Part shown: one piece after another, positions 6,941-8,583 of the stretch | Layout: every line of letters begins with the position of its first letter | How positions within the stretch are numbered: position 1 is the first letter of the stretch | DNA from: JAWPNA01 sp045402695 | GTDB lineage: Bacteria > Acidobacteriota > Polarisedimenticolia > JACPZX01 > DASXTC01 | DNA: 8,583 nt | Reading direction: 5' to 3' | Assembly: GCA_045402695.1 (NCBI GenBank) | Contig: JAWPNA010000005.1 | Location: 1-8,583 of the forward strand | Translations under genes and position numbers: made by a program | Notes under the pieces: generated by a model | Databases searched by the model: none | What the model saw: the letters and a program-made list of their open reading frames with translations, nothing else | What the model was told of the DNA's origin: nothing

Positions 6941-7372
6941 CTGGCCCGCCAGCCGCCGGTCGACCACCACGTAGGAGATCTCCGGCGCGAGGGACTGGAA
7001 CACCACGTAGCCTGACCTGCGGCCGCTCAGGCGCGCCCATTCGACCGCCACGGCGGGATCCTGCGACCCATTGACATGAACGATGGTGCGTGAGGCGTCC
7101 TCACGCCGCTCCGCCGGGGAGACGTCTGCTTCACGGCCGACGACGATCGCGGCCGCTCCCAGGAGTGTCAGGAAGGCGGCCACGAGAAGGGAAGAGTCCA
7201 GGCGGTTTTGGCCCTCGGGCTCCGGCAGCTTCCCGTGGTCGGGCTCCCGCCGCCGGCTCTCAATCTTCCCGCGCACACCGTCGAAGAACTGCGTGTCCCA
7301 TCCGGCGGGGGGCTTCTCGTCGGGGCGCGTGCCGAACGGGTCATCGGCGTCGTAAGAGAACCGGGGGTTCAT
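6938..7372 (-). CDS. Single-pass membrane protein, candidate atypical anti-sigma factor
   Basis: A 144-residue protein with no family I can name. Residues 1-57 are polar and charged, with WDTQFFDGVRGKIESRRRE at 25-43. Residues 59-79 (LDSSLLVAAFLTLLGAAAIVV core) form one transmembrane helix. Residues 80-144 would be periplasmic, ending in GYVVFQSLAPEISYVVVDRRL (121-141). The charge pattern supports N-inside, C-outside, the arrangement of membrane-bound anti-sigma factors. There is no HxxxCxxC zinc motif and no cysteine at all, so it is not a standard ZAS-type anti-sigma factor. ATG overlaps the sigma-factor stop as ATGA, with GGAG eight bases upstream, so the two are translationally coupled, typical of sigma/anti-sigma pairs. 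The 18-base gap to the next gene implies one operon. The anti-sigma role is inferred from topology and position only. Confidence 0.75.
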   Translation of the reverse strand: MNPRFSYDADDPFGTRPDEKPPAGWDTQFFDGVRGKIESRRREPDHGKLPEPEGQNRLDSSLLVAAFLTLLGAAAIVVGREADVSPAERREDASRTIVHVNGSQDPAVAVEWARLSGRRSGYVVFQSLAPEISYVVVDRRLAGQ

Positions 7373-7977
7373 TCGACGATCTCCAGCCGAATCGGCTCCT
7401 CGGCGCGTATCCCGGGATCGCTTCGCGCTCCCAGAAACTCACGCATCCTGCGCCTCGCGAGAAACCGCAAGACACGTACCGTGCTGCCGGTGCACCCGAT
7501 CATCTCAGCCGCCTCGGTCGCGGAAAAGCCGTGCAGGTCACACAGCACCACGGCTTGGCGTTGCCTCGGCGTGAGGCGGGAGAGCGCCTCTCTCAGGCTG
7601 AGCGTCATCTCGGCGCCGATCGGCGCGGGGGCGGCGGCCCTGTACTCCCCGAGGGTCCTGCGCGCCAACCGGCGGCGCCTTAGCCTGTCAGTGGCGAGGC
7701 GCGCGGTAATCGTGCAGAGCCAGGTCCCGAACGGGTGCCCGGCATCGTATCGGGCCAGATGCAGGTAAGCCCTGGCAAAGGTCTCCTGGGCCAGGTCCCT
7801 GGCTTCTTCCCAGTCGCCCAGAAAGTGGTAAGCGAGCCGCACGACGCGGGGAGCGTTCAATCGAACCAGAGGCTCGAATGCCTCAACTGAACCCGCGAGG
7901 GATCGTTCAAGCGCCAGCCTCTCCTCGTCACGCATCGTGCCGGTTCGATGCACGGGCGGCATGGGGCGTGTGGTCAT
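7369..7977 (-). CDS. ECF-type RNA polymerase sigma factor
   Basis: A 202-residue sigma70-family factor of the extracytoplasmic-function type, with only the sigma2 and sigma4 domains. Sigma2 covers about residues 30-103: AFEPLVRLNAPRVVRLAYHF (33-52), then WEEARDLAQETFARAYLHL (56-74), the core-polymerase-binding block, and FGTWLCTITARLATDRLRRRR (83-103), matching the -10 recognition region. Sigma4 is about 125-182: LSRLTPRQRQAVVLCDLHGF (132-151), then the helix-turn-helix ATEAAEMIGCTGSTVRVLRFL (153-173). No extra domain follows. An ATG at 7992 would add five residues, but ATG 7977 has the GGAGGAGGAGG site at the right distance, and a possible -10 (TAGAGT, 8000-7995) would start transcription between the two ATGs. 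It overlaps the next gene by ATGA. It directs transcription of an unknown regulon, probably including its own operon (see the candidate promoter at 8004-8032). Confidence 0.93.
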   Translation of the reverse strand: MTTRPMPPVHRTGTMRDEERLALERSLAGSVEAFEPLVRLNAPRVVRLAYHFLGDWEEARDLAQETFARAYLHLARYDAGHPFGTWLCTITARLATDRLRRRRLARRTLGEYRAAAPAPIGAEMTLSLREALSRLTPRQRQAVVLCDLHGFSATEAAEMIGCTGSTVRVLRFLARRRMREFLGARSDPGIRAEEPIRLEIVE

Positions 7978-7990
7978 ACCTCCTCCTCCC
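7978..7990 (-). promoter_or_regulatory. Ribosome binding site fixing the ECF sigma start
   Basis: GGGAGGAGGAGGT directly precedes ATG 7977. The first GGAGG core lies seven bases from that ATG, a near-ideal distance. The same bases would be coding if translation began at ATG 7992, which itself has no good ribosome binding site. The start is therefore set at 7977. Confidence 0.7.
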
Positions 7991-8003
7991 ATCTACTCTA
8001 CGA

Positions 8004-8032
8004 TCCGACCCGCCGCGGCGTTTATGGTTGCC
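8004..8032 (-). promoter_or_regulatory. Candidate ECF-type autoregulatory promoter
   Basis: On the minus strand GGCAAC (8032-8027) is followed after 17 bases by GTCGGA (8009-8004). This resembles the GGAAC/GTC arrangement of many ECF-dependent promoters in motif and spacing, with one mismatch in the -35. It sits 27 bases before ATG 7977. An overlapping sigma70-like alternative is TAAACG (8024-8019) with TAGAGT (8000-7995), 18 bases apart. Both are weak matches found by eye. Confidence 0.35.
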
Positions 8033-8048
8033 AGCGCGAATGATGTTT

Positions 8049-8078
8049 TTGTGGGACACCCCCGACATCGGCTATAAT
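8049..8078 (+). promoter_or_regulatory. Promoter of the M1-like peptidase gene
   Basis: A perfect TATAAT (8073-8078) lies 18 bases after TTGTGG (8049-8054, 3 of 6 to consensus) and 11 bases before ATG 8090. Transcription would start near 8085, giving about five bases of leader. The bases before ATG read CCTCCTCAT, the opposite of a ribosome binding site. Confidence 0.55.
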
Positions 8079-8089
8079 TGCCTCCTCAT

Positions 8090-8583
8090 ATGCTTCACCG
8101 TGGCCGGTTTGCGGCGCTGCTCCCACTAGCCCTGTCCCTCTTGTCGCTCCCGGGTTTGCAGCCCCTGTTTGGAGCCGACCATCAGCCTCGGCCGCCTCGG
8201 CCCCTGGTGGTCCCTCCCCGGACGGAGCGCGACCGTATCCGCTCCCGGGAAGCCGGCGCACGGCGGGGGGAGATCAACGCCGCCGTCCAACAGGCCCTCC
8301 TGGCACCGGGCGCCCCGGTGGACGTGGAGAGCTACCTTATTAATGTGCGCGTGAGCCTGAACCCCAACCGGGTGGAGGGATCGGTGCGCCTGATGGCCCG
8401 GGTTCTGTCCGCCGGCCTGGTCAACCTGGATGTCGGGTTGTTCGACCAGATGCAGGTCACGTCGATCCTGGAGGGGCTTGTCCCCCTGTCGTTCACGCGC
8501 AGCTCCGACAAGCTGCACGTGAACCTGGGCTCTCCGCGCGGGGCGGGCCAGTTGATCGACATCGTGATCAACTACGGCGGCAC
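8090..8583 (+). CDS. M1-family metallopeptidase-like protein, N-terminal part only
   Basis: The first 164 residues of a secreted protein cut by the right window edge. Residues 1-29 form a signal peptide (MLHRGR, then a leucine/alanine-rich core, with a likely cut after FGA). Residues 30-76 are Pro/Arg-rich and probably unstructured. From about residue 79 the sequence matches the N-terminal beta-sandwich of M1 aminopeptidases: VESYLINVRVSLNPNRVEGSVRL (79-101), a strand-rich stretch LVNLDVGLFDQMQVTSI (110-126), and QLIDIVINYGG (154-164), where the family typically has I-x-Y-x-G. The catalytic HExxH and GAMEN-like motifs would lie further on and cannot be checked, so peptidase activity is inferred; a catalytically dead relative is possible. 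ATG 8090 is the first ATG after an in-frame TAA (8075-8077) lying inside the TATAAT box, leaving only TTG 8078 as a longer alternative. It is divergent from the ECF operon across about 110 bases. Confidence 0.72.
   Translation, partial: MLHRGRFAALLPLALSLLSLPGLQPLFGADHQPRPPRPLVVPPRTERDRIRSREAGARRGEINAAVQQALLAPGAPVDVESYLINVRVSLNPNRVEGSVRLMARVLSAGLVNLDVGLFDQMQVTSILEGLVPLSFTRSSDKLHVNLGSPRGAGQLIDIVINYGG

Noticed and set aside
8126..8518. A 130-codon minus-strand frame near the right edge.
   Set aside because: It lies opposite the M1-like frame, which has a promoter, a signal peptide and recognisable N-terminal domain strands.

Overview
The window is uniformly GC-rich, densely coded bacterial chromosome with eight genes, two of them cut by the window edges. 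Secreted proteins with Sec signal peptides, an ECF sigma operon with membrane-anchored partners, and the gene types present suggest a Gram-negative soil or sediment bacterium. Acidobacteriota or a neighbouring deep lineage is my best guess, from general resemblance only. I see no phage, transposon, CRISPR, tRNA or rRNA sequence, and no gap between genes exceeds about 100 bases.

Left part: a Y-family DNA polymerase IV (dinB, minus strand, 3' end missing) runs off the left edge. It is divergent from a secreted metallo-beta-lactamase-fold hydrolase at 961-1986, which ends in a perfect 9-bp hairpin. Next come an orphan B12-binding radical SAM enzyme (2064-3608) and a two-gene unit overlapping by ATGA. 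That unit encodes a TPR protein fused to a small zincin domain (3692-4492) and a secreted DUF885 metallopeptidase-like protein (4489-6216).

Right part: a minus-strand operon converges on the DUF885 gene. Read 5' to 3' it encodes an ECF sigma factor (7977-7369), a single-pass membrane protein overlapping it by ATGA (7372-6938), and a secreted or anchored protein with a secretin-like C-terminal pattern (6919-6239). I infer a sigma/membrane-regulator/envelope-protein module. Divergent from it, an M1-type aminopeptidase-like gene starts at 8090 and runs off the right edge.

Four of the eight products (MBL-fold, zincin, DUF885, M1-like) are known or probable metal-dependent hydrolases, most of them exported, which fits protein or peptide scavenging or envelope turnover. 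The features most worth a second look are the three-gene ECF operon with no zinc-type anti-sigma factor, the TPR-zincin fusion, the radical SAM enzyme of unknown substrate, and three genes whose -10 elements sit only 9-11 bases before ATG with no ribosome binding site, implying nearly leaderless mRNAs. I did not find a clearly new defence or mobile system.
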